64,000 nt of DNA, taken from Aldehydirespirator sp965248735 (GTDB taxonomy: Bacteria; Actinomycetota; Acidimicrobiia; Acidimicrobiales; Aldehydirespiratoraceae). The notes under the pieces are model-generated. The model was not told the DNA's origin. It made no database searches and saw nothing but the letters and a program-made list of their open reading frames with translations. The stretch's first letter is position 1. The number at the start of each line of letters is the position of its first letter. The position numbers were made by a program, and so were the translations under genes. This document shows, piece after piece, positions 22,204-29,885 of this stretch. The stretch is taken from the NCBI GenBank assembly GCA_965248735.1, contig OZ252146.1:1612001-1676000 (forward strand), read 5' to 3'.

Positions 22204-22486
22204 CCACCGCGACGTGATCCTTCGCCCCGTCGTGTCGGAGAAGAGCTACGCGCTGCTCGCCGACAACGTCTACACGTTCATCGTCGCCCCGGAGGCCACC
22301 AAGCCCGAGATCCGGGCCGCGGTCGAGGCGATCTTCGACGTCTCGGTGGTGAAGGTCAACACGCTGCGCCGCAAGGGCAAGCGGCGGCACAACCGGCGCA
22401 ACAACACGTGGGGCCGCCAAGCCGACACCAAGCGCGCCCTGATCACTCTGGTCGCGGGCGACTCGATCGATCTCTTCGAGGCCTGA
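22196..22486 (+). CDS. rplW: 50S ribosomal protein L23
   Basis: The 96-residue L23 lines the exit-tunnel mouth and docks trigger factor and SRP. RPVVSEKSYALL and VVKVNTLRRKGKRRHNRRNNTWGR are typical. ATG 22196 is chosen over an in-frame upstream start inside rplD because it gives the family N-terminus (MRDHRDVILRP). Confidence 0.97.
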   Translation: MRDHRDVILRPVVSEKSYALLADNVYTFIVAPEATKPEIRAAVEAIFDVSVVKVNTLRRKGKRRHNRRNNTWGRQADTKRALITLVAGDSIDLFEA

Positions 22487-22488
22487 CC

Positions 22489-23325
22489 ATGGCGATCCGC
22501 AAACGCAAGCCGTCCAGCCCGGGCCGCCGGTTCCAGACCGCGTCGGACTTCTCCGAGATCACCCGCTCGACCCCCGAGCGCAGCCTGCTCGTCAAGCAGT
22601 CGGGCACCGGCGGCCGCAACAATCTCGGACGCAGGACGTCCCGCCACCGCGGCGGCGGCCACAAGCAGCGTTACCGCAAGATCGACTTCGTTCGCACCAA
22701 GGACAACGTGCCGGCCACGGTGGCCACCATCGAGTACGACCCGAACCGCACGTGCCGCATCGCGCTGCTCCACTACCACGACGGGGAGAAGCGCTACATC
22801 CTTGCGCCCAAGGGCCTGGAGGTCGGCGATCGGCTCATGTCGGGCCAGCGATCGGAGATCCGCCCCGGCAACGCCATGGAGCTGCGCTACATCCCGGTAG
22901 GGGCCGTGGTCCACAACGTCGAGCTGAAGGCGGGCGGGGGCGGCCGCATAGGCCGCAGCGCCGGCGCCAGCGTGCAGCTGGTGGCCAAGGAGGGGCGCTT
23001 CGCCACGCTGCGCCTGCCCAGCACGGAGATGCGGCGGGTGCCCCTAGACTGCCGAGCCACGATCGGCGAGGTCGGCAACTCCGAGCACGAGCTCACCAAG
23101 ATCGGCAAAGCGGGCCGCAACCGGTGGAAGGGTGTGCGTCCCCAGACCCGGGGCGTGGCCATGAACCCGGTCGACCATCCCCTCGGCGGGGGTGAGGGCA
23201 AGTCCTCGGGCGGGCGCCACCCCGTCTCGCCGTGGGGCAAGCCCGAGGGACGGACCCGGGCCCGCAGGAAGGACTCCGACAAGATGATCGTTCGCCGCCG
23301 CCGCAGGCGCGGCACCCGGAGGTAG
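22489..23325 (+). CDS. rplB: 50S ribosomal protein L2
   Basis: The 278-residue L2 is needed for subunit association and peptidyl transferase activity. RGGGHKQRYRKIDF, the mid-protein GRSAGASVQLVAKEG and the C-terminal NPVDHPLGGGEG with its conserved His are intact. ATG 22489 gives MAIRKRKPSSPGRR. The gene is two bases from the rplW stop. Confidence 0.98.
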   Translation: MAIRKRKPSSPGRRFQTASDFSEITRSTPERSLLVKQSGTGGRNNLGRRTSRHRGGGHKQRYRKIDFVRTKDNVPATVATIEYDPNRTCRIALLHYHDGEKRYILAPKGLEVGDRLMSGQRSEIRPGNAMELRYIPVGAVVHNVELKAGGGGRIGRSAGASVQLVAKEGRFATLRLPSTEMRRVPLDCRATIGEVGNSEHELTKIGKAGRNRWKGVRPQTRGVAMNPVDHPLGGGEGKSSGGRHPVSPWGKPEGRTRARRKDSDKMIVRRRRRRGTRR

Positions 23326-23329
23326 CTCC

Positions 23330-23608
23330 ATGCCCCGAAGTCTCAAGAAGGGTCCCTTTGTGGACGACCACCTCTTGCGCAAGATCGACGAGCTCAACGA
23401 GCGCAACGAGAAGCGGGTGGTCAAGACGTGGTCGCGCCGGTCCACCATCATCCCCGACATGGTCGGCCACACCCTCGCCGTGCACGACGGCCGCAAGCAC
23501 GTGCCGGTCTACATCACCGAATCGATGGTCGGGCACAAGCTCGGCGAGTTCGCCCCCACCAGGACGTTCCGGTATCACGCCGGCCAGGAGCGGGGGGCGC
23601 GCCGCTGA
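23330..23608 (+). CDS. rpsS: 30S ribosomal protein S19
   Basis: The 92-residue S19 lies in the small-subunit head. MPRSLKKGPFVDDHLLRKID and the segment VGHTLAVHDGRKHVPVYITESMVGHKLGEFAPTRTF at normal spacing identify it. Its TGA overlaps the rplV ATG by one base. Confidence 0.98.
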   Translation: MPRSLKKGPFVDDHLLRKIDELNERNEKRVVKTWSRRSTIIPDMVGHTLAVHDGRKHVPVYITESMVGHKLGEFAPTRTFRYHAGQERGARR

Positions 23609-24315
23609 TGGCCGGCACCAAGACGAACGAGCGCCCCGGCACCCGGGCCCGGGCCTCCCACATACGCAGCTCGGCGTACAAGGCCCGCGAGGTTCTCGAC
23701 CTCATCCGGGGCAAGAACTGCGCCGAGGCCCAGGACATCCTGGCCTTCTCCGAGCGCGATGTCGCACGGCCCATCGGCAAGGTGCTGGACTCGGCGTTGG
23801 CCAACGCCGAGCACAACGACGGCCTCGACGCCGACGAGCTGTACGTCTCGGCCTGCTTCGCCGATGAGGGGCCCACCCTCAAGCGCTGGCGCCCCCGGGC
23901 CCGGGGGAGGGCCACCCGCATCCTCAAGCGCACATGCCACATCACGGTGATCGTCAGCCGCTACGACCCCGAGACGCTCAAGCGAATGCAGGCCAGTCAG
24001 TCGCGGCGCGGCGTCGCCGCGGCCGAATCCCGCCGGCGCCGGGTGGCCCGGTCCCGTGCCGCGGCACGCGACGAGGCTGCGGCCGCCGATGACGAAGCCC
24101 CCGCAGATGTTGAAGCCCCCGCAGATGTTGAAGCCCAGGCCTCCGCCGTGGTGCAGGCCACCGAGGCCGCTCTGGCTGGCAGCGAGACCGAGGAGCTCGA
24201 CGGAGGTGACGCCGCGGACCCCGAGGAGGCTGGCGGCGACATTGATGCGTCCGATGCCTCCACCGAGCCTGACGCCGAGAGCGCTGAAGAATCCGACAAG
24301 GCTGGGAGCGGCTGA
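23608..24315 (+). CDS. rplV: 50S ribosomal protein L22 with long acidic tail
   Basis: The first roughly 120 of 235 residues are normal L22: RASHIRSSAYKAREVLDLIRG, a beta-hairpin loop LKRWRPRARGRATRI that reaches the exit tunnel, and ITVIVS. The remaining 115 residues are a basic helix followed by an Ala/Asp/Glu-rich disordered tail. The tail includes a doubled EAPADV unit, so the protein is about twice the usual size. ATG 23608 overlaps the rpsS stop (TGATG), and the TGA overlaps rpsC in the same way. Confidence 0.95.
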   Translation: MAGTKTNERPGTRARASHIRSSAYKAREVLDLIRGKNCAEAQDILAFSERDVARPIGKVLDSALANAEHNDGLDADELYVSACFADEGPTLKRWRPRARGRATRILKRTCHITVIVSRYDPETLKRMQASQSRRGVAAAESRRRRVARSRAAARDEAAAADDEAPADVEAPADVEAQASAVVQATEAALAGSETEELDGGDAADPEEAGGDIDASDASTEPDAESAEESDKAGSG

Positions 24316-25214
24316 TGGGTCAGAAGGTCAATCCCTACGGGTTCCGCCTAGGCGTGACCACCGAGTGGAAGAGCCGGTGGTTCGCCGACCGCAAGGAGTA
24401 CGCGGACAACGTCATCGAGGACTGGAAGATCCGAGATTTCCTCATGACCGAGCTGCCCCATGCGGCCATCAGTCGCGTGGAGGTGGAGCGGACCCGCGAC
24501 CGGCTGCGCGTCGACGTGCACACGGCCCGGCCCGGCATCGTGATCGGGCGGCGCGGCGCCGAGGCCGACCGGCTGCGGGCCGGCCTCACCGAGATAAGCG
24601 GCAACCCCCGGGTGCAGCTCAACATCCAGGAGATCAAGCAGCCCGAGCTCGACGCGGCCCTCATCGCCCAGGGCGTCGCCGACCAGTTGGCCGGCCGGGT
24701 GGCGTTCCGCCGGGCCATGAAGCGAGCCGTGCAGAACGCCCAGCGGGCCGGTGCCCTAGGCATAAGGGTGCAGTGCTCGGGCCGGCTCGGCGGCTCCGAG
24801 ATGGCCCGCACCGAGTGGTACCGCGAGGGCCGGGTGCCGCTGCACACCCTGCGGGCCGACGTGGACTACGGCTTCCGCGAGGCCCGGACCACCTACGGTC
24901 GCATCGGCGTGAAGGTCTGGCTCTACAAGGGCGACATACTTCCCTACAAGACGCTCTCGGAGGACAAGGCCTCCAAGGAGGCCGCTATGGCCGCGGGCGA
25001 GACCTCCGGGCCCGGCGCCCGCCCCCGAAAGATCGTGTCGTCGTCGGCGGCCCGCCGCCGGGAGTTCAGCGAGGAGGTCGGCGACGAGGAACCGGCGCCG
25101 CTCATCGGCGAGGCCGATCCCGAGTTCGAGAAGCTGCTCGATGAGGAGGCCGCCATCGAGGCCTCCACCCGCGAGCACCACGAGACGCCGCACTTCCGCC
25201 CGGGCGACGACTGA
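24315..25214 (+). CDS. rpsC: 30S ribosomal protein S3
   Basis: The 299-residue S3 binds mRNA at the entry channel. MGQKVNPYGFRLGVTTEWKSRWF, the KH-domain GIVIGRRGAEADRLR and the C-terminal-domain GRLGGSEMARTEWYREGRVPLHTLRADVDYG are canonical. A tail of about 75 charged residues extends the family core and ends PGDD. The junction to rplP is expanded by an exact tandem duplication. Confidence 0.97.
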   Translation: MGQKVNPYGFRLGVTTEWKSRWFADRKEYADNVIEDWKIRDFLMTELPHAAISRVEVERTRDRLRVDVHTARPGIVIGRRGAEADRLRAGLTEISGNPRVQLNIQEIKQPELDAALIAQGVADQLAGRVAFRRAMKRAVQNAQRAGALGIRVQCSGRLGGSEMARTEWYREGRVPLHTLRADVDYGFREARTTYGRIGVKVWLYKGDILPYKTLSEDKASKEAAMAAGETSGPGARPRKIVSSSAARRREFSEEVGDEEPAPLIGEADPEFEKLLDEEAAIEASTREHHETPHFRPGDD

Positions 25215-25415
25215 GGGGTTGTCCGCGATGCGCAGATACATCAGTACAAGCAGTAGGTCTGACGGGCGGCTCGCGATGAGCAGGCCCGACAGCACGCGAT
25301 GCGACGACTGAGGGGTTGTCCGCGATGCGCAGATACATCAGTACAAGCAGTAGGTCTGACGGGCGGCTCGCGATGAGCAGGCCCGACAGCACGCGATGCG
25401 ACGACTGAGGGGTTG
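25204..25415 (+). repeat. Tandem 97-bp duplication of the rpsC/rplP junction with two identical 27-codon ORFs
   Basis: GCGACGACTGAGGGGTTG occurs at 25204, 25301 and 25398, a 97-base period with exact copies 25204-25300 and 25301-25397. The unit contains the last codons of rpsC, its TGA and a GAGGGG ribosome-binding site. Each copy opens an ATG frame (25228-25311 and 25325-25408) of 27 codons starting MRRYISTSSR and ending CDD, where rpsC ends GDD. rplP starts at 25421 after the third, partial copy. The peptides resemble no family I know. Confidence 0.93.
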
Positions 25416-25420
25416 CTGAC

Positions 25421-25837
25421 ATGTTGATGCCGCGCAAGGTTCGGCACCGCAAGCACCACCGGGGCCGCACCAAGGGCGTCTCGAAGGGGCGCACCGAGAT
25501 CGCCCACGGCGACTTCGGCATCCAGGCGCTGGAGCCGGGATGGCTGACGTCGCGCCAGATAGAGGCGGCCCGCGTGGCGATGACGCGCCATATCAAGCGT
25601 GGCGGCAAGGTCTGGATCAACGTCTTTCCCGACAAGCCCGTGACCCAGAAGCCGGCCGAGACCCGGATGGGTTCGGGCAAGGGCAACCCGGAGCACTGGG
25701 TGGCGGTGGTCCGCCCCGGCCGCATCCTGTTCGAGCTCTCCTACCACGACGAGGACATCGCCCGCGGCGCCATCGCTCGGGCCATCCAGAAGCTGCCCAT
25801 GAGGGCCCGCTTCGTCACCCGGGAGGAGGCGTTCTAG
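25421..25837 (+). CDS. rplP: 50S ribosomal protein L16
   Basis: The 138-residue L16 helps organise the A-site and 5S rRNA region. MLMPRKVRHRKHHRGRTKG and GSGKGNPEHWVAVVRPGRILFE are typical. ATG 25421 matches the family start. rpmC begins at the base after the stop. Confidence 0.98.
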   Translation: MLMPRKVRHRKHHRGRTKGVSKGRTEIAHGDFGIQALEPGWLTSRQIEAARVAMTRHIKRGGKVWINVFPDKPVTQKPAETRMGSGKGNPEHWVAVVRPGRILFELSYHDEDIARGAIARAIQKLPMRARFVTREEAF

Positions 25838-26068
25838 ATGGCTCGGGCCAAGGCTCTCGCCGATCTCGGCGACACCGACCTGATCGAGCGCTTGTCGGAG
25901 GCGAAGGAGGAGCTGTTCAATCTGCGCTTCCAGTTCGCCACCGGCCAGTTGGACAACCCGGCGCGCCTCAAGCAGGTGCGCCACGACATCGCCCGCATGC
26001 TCACCGAGCTGCGGGCCCGCGAGATCGCGGCCGCCGAGGCGGAGCTGGCCGCAGCCGAGGAGAGATGA
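25838..26068 (+). CDS. rpmC: 50S ribosomal protein L29
   Basis: The 76-residue helical L29 sits beside L23 at the tunnel exit. SEAKEELFNLRFQFATGQLD and the helix with RLKQVRHDIARMLTELR are characteristic. An Ala/Glu-rich end extends it slightly. Its TGA overlaps the first possible rpsQ start. Confidence 0.97.
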   Translation: MARAKALADLGDTDLIERLSEAKEELFNLRFQFATGQLDNPARLKQVRHDIARMLTELRAREIAAAEAELAAAEER

Positions 26069-26343
26069 CCATGGCCCAGGACTCCCAGCCCCGCCCCAAC
26101 CGCCGCAAGGTGCGCGAGGGCGTCGTGGTCTCGGACCGCATGGACAAGACGGTGATCGTCGAGGCCACCGAACGGGTGCGGCACCCGCGCTACGGCAAGA
26201 CCGTGCAGCGGACCGCCCGCCTCGCGGTCCACGACGCCGACAACGATCTGGGCGTGGGCGACCGCGTGCGGATCGCCGAGACCCGGCCGCTGTCCAAGAC
26301 GAAGCGCTGGCGCCTCGTCGAGATCGTGGAGCGTGCCAAGTGA
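26065..26343 (+). CDS. rpsQ: 30S ribosomal protein S17
   Basis: The roughly 92-residue S17 is an OB-fold primary rRNA-binding protein. VREGVVVSDRMDKTVIVEATE and HPRYGKTVQRTARLAVHDADN identify it. Two starts are possible: ATG 26065, overlapping the rpmC stop (ATGA), or ATG 26071. The protein ends EIVERAK with TGA 26341-26343, which itself overlaps a GTG (26340) opening the first junction mini-ORF. Confidence 0.97.
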   Translation: MTMAQDSQPRPNRRKVREGVVVSDRMDKTVIVEATERVRHPRYGKTVQRTARLAVHDADNDLGVGDRVRIAETRPLSKTKRWRLVEIVERAK

Positions 26344-26418
26344 TCCGGCAGGAGTCGAGCTTCTCGGAGTGTGCCAGATGATCCGGCAGGAGTCGAGCTT
26401 CTCGGAGTGTGCCAGATG
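26333..26418 (+). repeat. Tandem 38-bp duplication of the rpsQ/rplN junction with two 13-residue coupled mini-ORFs
   Basis: The junction is present three times at 38-base spacing. GTG 26340 (overlapping the rpsQ stop) and ATG 26378 each open the 14-codon frame MIRQESSFSECAR-stop, ending 26381 and 26419. rplN starts at ATG 26416. Successive frames overlap by four bases (GTGA or ATGA). The mini-ORFs begin like rplN (MIQQES) and end like rpsQ (ERAK), so the duplicated unit is the junction itself. Confidence 0.93.
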
Positions 26419-26784
26419 ATCCAGCAGGAGTCCCGGCTGCGCGTCGCCGACAACTCGGGCGCCAAGGAGGTGCTGTGCATCAAGGTGCTTGGCGGCTCCA
26501 AGCGGCGCTACGCCTCGGTGGGAGACGTGTTCGTGGCCACCGTGAAGGACGCCATCCCCGGTGCCCAGGTTCGCAAGGGCGACCTGGTGCGCTGCGTCGT
26601 GGTGCGCACCCGCAAGGAGAAGCGACGCGGCGACGGCAGCTACATCCGCTTCGACGAGAACGCCGCGGTCCTGATCAACGAGCAGGACCAGCCTCGGGGC
26701 ACCCGAATCTTCGGACCGGTCGGCCGCGAGCTTCGAGACAAGCAGTTCATGCGCATCGTGTCGCTGGCGCCGGAGGTGCTCTAG
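26416..26784 (+). CDS. rplN: 50S ribosomal protein L14
   Basis: The 122-residue L14 sits at the subunit interface and contacts L19. MIQQESRLRVADNSGAKEV is the canonical N-terminus. GDLVRCVVVRTRKEKRR and YIRFDENAAVLIN follow. ATG 26416 is the third junction start. rplX follows at the next base after the stop. Confidence 0.98.
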   Translation: MIQQESRLRVADNSGAKEVLCIKVLGGSKRRYASVGDVFVATVKDAIPGAQVRKGDLVRCVVVRTRKEKRRGDGSYIRFDENAAVLINEQDQPRGTRIFGPVGRELRDKQFMRIVSLAPEVL

Positions 26785-27129
26785 ATGGCCAGACGCTCCA
26801 AGCGCCCCCGCTCGCGGTCAATGAAGATCATCAAGGGCGACCGGGTCGTGGTGCTCTCGGGCAAGGACGCCGGGCTGGAGGGCACGGTCGAACGGATGCT
26901 GCCCACTGTGGGCAAGGTGATCGTGGAGGGCGTAAACGTCGCCAAGCGTCACCAGGCGCCCACCCGCAACGTGCAGCAGGGCGGGATCATCGACAAGGCC
27001 ATGCCCATCGACGCGTCCAACGTAGCGGTGGTGAGCCCCACCGACGGCAAGCCCACCCGGGTGGGCTACCGGTTCACGCCCGAGGGGGCCAAGGTCCGCA
27101 TCTGCCGACGCACGGGGGCGGACCTGTGA
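26785..27129 (+). CDS. rplX: 50S ribosomal protein L24
   Basis: The 114-residue L24 initiates large-subunit assembly. The KOW motif is MKIIKGDRVVVLSGKDAGLEG, preceded by a short basic extension (MARRSKRPRSRS). GIIDKAMPIDASNVAVV is conserved. Its TGA overlaps the GTG of rplE. Confidence 0.97.
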   Translation: MARRSKRPRSRSMKIIKGDRVVVLSGKDAGLEGTVERMLPTVGKVIVEGVNVAKRHQAPTRNVQQGGIIDKAMPIDASNVAVVSPTDGKPTRVGYRFTPEGAKVRICRRTGADL

Positions 27130-27695
27130 CCGCGGCCACCGGCTACCGGCCCCGGCTGCGGGCCGCGTTCGACGACGAGATCAAGCCCGCCCTGATCGAG
27201 CAGCTGGGGCTGTCGAACGTGATGATGGTGCCGAAGCTCTCCAAGATCGTGCTCAATATGGGCGTCGGCGACGCTACGACCCAGGCCAAGCTGCTCGAGG
27301 GCGCACAGGCCGACCTGGCCGTGATCTCGGGCCAGAAGGCACTGGTCACTCGGGCCAAGCGGTCCCTGGCCAGCTTCAAGCTGCGAACCGGCATGGCCAT
27401 CGGCTGCAAGGTCACGCTGCGGGGCGACCGCATGTACGAGTTCTTCGACCGGCTGATAGCGCTGGCCATCCCCCGCATCCGCGACTTCCGCGGCCTGTCG
27501 CTGCGGTCCTTCGACGGCTGCGGCAACTACACGTTCGGCATCACCGAGCAGCTCATCTTCCCGGAGATCGACTACGACACGGTCGACGCCACCCGGGGGA
27601 TGGACATCACGATCGTCACCACAGCCAAGACCGACACCGAGGGCCGGGCGCTTCTGGAGGCGTTCGGGTTCCCGTTCCAGCGAGAGGGGCAATGA
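27126..27695 (+). CDS. rplE: 50S ribosomal protein L5
   Basis: The 189-residue L5 binds 5S rRNA and contacts the P-site tRNA. The start is GTG 27126, overlapping the rplX stop (GTGA). MMVPKLSKIVLNMGVGDAT, ALVTRAKRSLASFKLR and the C-terminal ITIVTTAKTDTEGRALLEAFGFPF are family features. Confidence 0.98.
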   Translation: MTAATGYRPRLRAAFDDEIKPALIEQLGLSNVMMVPKLSKIVLNMGVGDATTQAKLLEGAQADLAVISGQKALVTRAKRSLASFKLRTGMAIGCKVTLRGDRMYEFFDRLIALAIPRIRDFRGLSLRSFDGCGNYTFGITEQLIFPEIDYDTVDATRGMDITIVTTAKTDTEGRALLEAFGFPFQREGQ

Positions 27696-27698
27696 CCG

Positions 27699-27884
27699 AT
27701 GGCTAAGAAGGCCCTCAGAGAGAAGCAGCAGCGCACCCCCAAGTTCAAGGTGCGCGCCTACACGCGGTGCCGCAAGTGCGGCCGGCCCCGGTCCGTGTAC
27801 CGGAAGTTCAGCCTGTGCCGCATCTGCTTGCGCGACCTAGCCCACGCCGGGGAACTGCCCGGCGTGAAGAAGGCGAGTTGGTGA
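27699..27884 (+). CDS. rpsN: 30S ribosomal protein S14, zinc-binding type
   Basis: The 61-residue S14 is the short type with CRKCGRP and CRICLR supplying four zinc ligands. The start is MAKKALREKQQRTPKFKV and the end is GELPGVKKASW. The zinc form implies normal zinc use by this ribosome, relevant to the lost zinc site in RpoC. Confidence 0.97.
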   Translation: MAKKALREKQQRTPKFKVRAYTRCRKCGRPRSVYRKFSLCRICLRDLAHAGELPGVKKASW

Positions 27885-27896
27885 GGTGGCTAGCCG

Positions 27897-28301
27897 ATGA
27901 CGATGACAGATCCGATCGCGGACATGCTGACCCGCATACGCAACGCCAATGTGGCCATGCACGACGAAGTGGCGATGCCATCGTCGAAGCGAAAGCTCGC
28001 ACTGGCCGAGGTGCTGCGCCGGGAGGGCTACATCGCGTCCTACGCCGAGATGGACAACTCGCTCCGGCCGGGCAAGACCCTCACGATCGAGATGAAGTAC
28101 TCGCCCGAGCGGGACCGCGTCATCCGCGGGCTGCGGCGCATCTCCAAGCCGGGGCTGCGCATCTACAGGAAGCGGGACGAGATCCCGCGGGTCCAGGGCG
28201 GACTCGGCGTGGCGGTTGTGTCCACCAACAGGGGCCTTATGAGCGACCGGGAGGCGAGGAAGAACCGCATGGGCGGCGAGATCCTCTGCTACGTGTGGTG
28301 A
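27897..28301 (+). CDS. rpsH: 30S ribosomal protein S8
   Basis: The 134-residue S8 binds the central domain of 16S rRNA and in other bacteria represses the spc operon. DPIADMLTRIRNANVAMHDEV and VVSTNRGLMSDREARKNRMG are canonical. ATG 27897 or ATG 27903 may be used. Confidence 0.98.
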   Translation: MTMTDPIADMLTRIRNANVAMHDEVAMPSSKRKLALAEVLRREGYIASYAEMDNSLRPGKTLTIEMKYSPERDRVIRGLRRISKPGLRIYRKRDEIPRVQGGLGVAVVSTNRGLMSDREARKNRMGGEILCYVW

Positions 28302-28311
28302 GGAGCAGGCC

Positions 28312-28851
28312 ATGAGTCGCGTGGGAAACGTCCCCATCACGGTCCCCAGCGGGGTGGATGTGGCCCTTGAGGGCCGCACCGTCGTGGTGACGGGGTCCAA
28401 GGGAACGCTCCGCAGGGAGCTCCCCGGCCAGATCACGGCCCGCTTCGCCGACGGCAGGCTGCACGTCGAGCGCCCCGACGACACCGCCCAGAGCAAGTCG
28501 CTGCACGGGCTCGCCCGGACGCTGGTGCAGAACATGGTCACCGGCGTGAGTGAGGGGTTCAGCAAGGAACTGCGAATCCAAGGCGTGGGCTACCGGGTCA
28601 ACGAGTCCACACCCGCCTCGCTGGAGCTGGCCCTCGGCTTCAGCCACTCCGTGAAGATCACGGCCCCCTCCGGCGTGGAGTTCGAGGTCCCGCAGCGGAC
28701 GCAGATCCTCGTGAAGGGCATCGACAAGCAACTCGTCGGCCAGGTGGCGGCCGACATCAGGAAATGGCGCCCGCCCGAGCCCTACAAGGGCAAGGGCATC
28801 CGGTACGTCGACGAGCGCGTCAAGCGCAAGGCCGGGAAGGCGGCGAAGTAG
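28312..28851 (+). CDS. rplF: 50S ribosomal protein L6
   Basis: The 179-residue L6 lies near the sarcin-ricin loop. MSRVGNVPITVPSGVDV, GVSEGFSKELRIQGVGYRV and the C-terminal PEPYKGKGIRYVDERVKRK are characteristic. GAGGAGCAGGCC precedes the ATG. Confidence 0.98.
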   Translation: MSRVGNVPITVPSGVDVALEGRTVVVTGSKGTLRRELPGQITARFADGRLHVERPDDTAQSKSLHGLARTLVQNMVTGVSEGFSKELRIQGVGYRVNESTPASLELALGFSHSVKITAPSGVEFEVPQRTQILVKGIDKQLVGQVAADIRKWRPPEPYKGKGIRYVDERVKRKAGKAAK

Positions 28852-28853
28852 CC

Positions 28854-29219
28854 ATGGTTGATCAGGCCAGAAAGCGCCGGGAGGGCCGCATCCGTCGGCA
28901 CCGGCGCGTCCGCAAGAAGGTGCGGGGCACGGCCGAGCGGCCGCGGCTGTCGGTGTTCCGGTCGAGCCGGCACATCTCGGTCCAGCTCATCGACGACAAC
29001 GCGGGGACGACCCTGGTGTCGGCCTCCACGCTGGAGGCCGAACTGCGCTCGGTTCCCGGCGGCAACGTGGCCGCGGCCCGCGCGGTCGGGACGCTCATCG
29101 GGCAGCGGGCCCAGGGCGCCGGCATCACGGCCGCCGTGTTCGACCGCGGCGGCTACCGGTATCACGGCAGGGTGGCCGAGCTCGCCGAAGCGGCGCGCTC
29201 TGCCGGATTGGAGTTCTGA
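28854..29219 (+). CDS. rplR: 50S ribosomal protein L18
   Basis: The 121-residue L18 binds 5S rRNA with L5. RIRRHRRVRKKVRGTAERPRL, SVFRSSRHISVQLIDD and the C-terminal FDRGGYRYHGRVAELAEAAR are typical. The last codons read AGLEF and TGA 29217-29219 overlaps an ATG. These final bases recur twice downstream as part of a duplicated junction. Confidence 0.98.
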   Translation: MVDQARKRREGRIRRHRRVRKKVRGTAERPRLSVFRSSRHISVQLIDDNAGTTLVSASTLEAELRSVPGGNVAAARAVGTLIGQRAQGAGITAAVFDRGGYRYHGRVAELAEAARSAGLEF

Positions 29220-29303
29220 TGGCCGACCGAGTTGTCCCCCATCCGGGATTGGAGTTCTGATGGCCGAGCGAGTTGTCCCCCATCCGGGATTGGAGTTCTG
29301 ATG
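29204..29303 (+). repeat. Tandem 41-bp duplication of the rplR/rpsE junction with two 13-residue coupled mini-ORFs
   Basis: The block GGATTGGAGTTCTGATGGCC occurs with starts at ATG 29219, 29260 and 29301, a 41-base period. The first two ATGs open 14-codon frames, MADRVVPHPGLEF-stop (29219-29260) and MAERVVPHPGLEF-stop (29260-29301). Each stop overlaps the next ATG by one base (TGATG). The mini-ORFs begin like rpsE (MAEERS) and end like rplR (AGLEF). Each contains the TTGGAG ribosome-binding site for the next frame. Confidence 0.95.
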
Positions 29304-29885
29304 GCCGAGGAGCGCTCGAACGGCCCCCCTCTGCGGGAGTCGCGGGTTATCCACATCAACCGGGTGGCCAAGGTCGTCAAGGGCGGCCGCCGGTTCTCCT
29401 TCACCGCTCTGGTGGTGATCGGCGACGGGGCCGGCCGTGTGGGCCTCGGCTACGGGAAGGCCAAGGAGGTGCCGCTGGCCATCCAGAAGGGCACTGAGGA
29501 GGCCAGGCGCAGCGTGTTCGAGGTGCCGATGGCGGGCAGCACCATCATGCACCCGGTAATCGGCACGACCGGGGCCGGCCGCGTGCTGCTCAAGCCGGCT
29601 GCCCCCGGCACCGGCGTGATCGCGGGCGGCGCGGCTCGGGCCATCCTCGAGGAGGCGGGCATAGGCGACGTGCTGTGCAAGTCGCTCGGTTCTGCCAACC
29701 ACATAAACGTGGCCCGGGCCACCATCAGCGGGCTGCAGTCGCTGCGCCGCCCCGATGAGGTGGCTCGCATGCGGGGCCTGGACCCAGAAGAGTTCCTTCC
29801 CAAGGGCCTCTGGGACGCCTACCAGGCCACGCGCATCGACCGGGCCGCGGCTACCCAGCGGGACGACGAGGGGGAGGAGGGGTGA
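29301..29885 (+). CDS. rpsE: 30S ribosomal protein S5
   Basis: The 194-residue S5 shapes the mRNA entry and decoding fidelity. The loop VVIGDGAGRVGLGYGKAKEV and the segment INVARATISGLQSLRRPDEVARMRG are typical. ATG 29301 is the third junction start and gives MAEERSNGPPLRE. Longer in-frame starts fall in the duplicated junction and are rejected. An acidic end (DDEGEEG) is added. Confidence 0.97.
   Translation: MAEERSNGPPLRESRVIHINRVAKVVKGGRRFSFTALVVIGDGAGRVGLGYGKAKEVPLAIQKGTEEARRSVFEVPMAGSTIMHPVIGTTGAGRVLLKPAAPGTGVIAGGAARAILEEAGIGDVLCKSLGSANHINVARATISGLQSLRRPDEVARMRGLDPEEFLPKGLWDAYQATRIDRAAATQRDDEGEEG

Noticed and set aside
28858..29301. ORF running from rplR in another frame through the junction repeat
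   Set aside because: Its body is a shadow of rplR; only the repeat region gives it an apparent extension.
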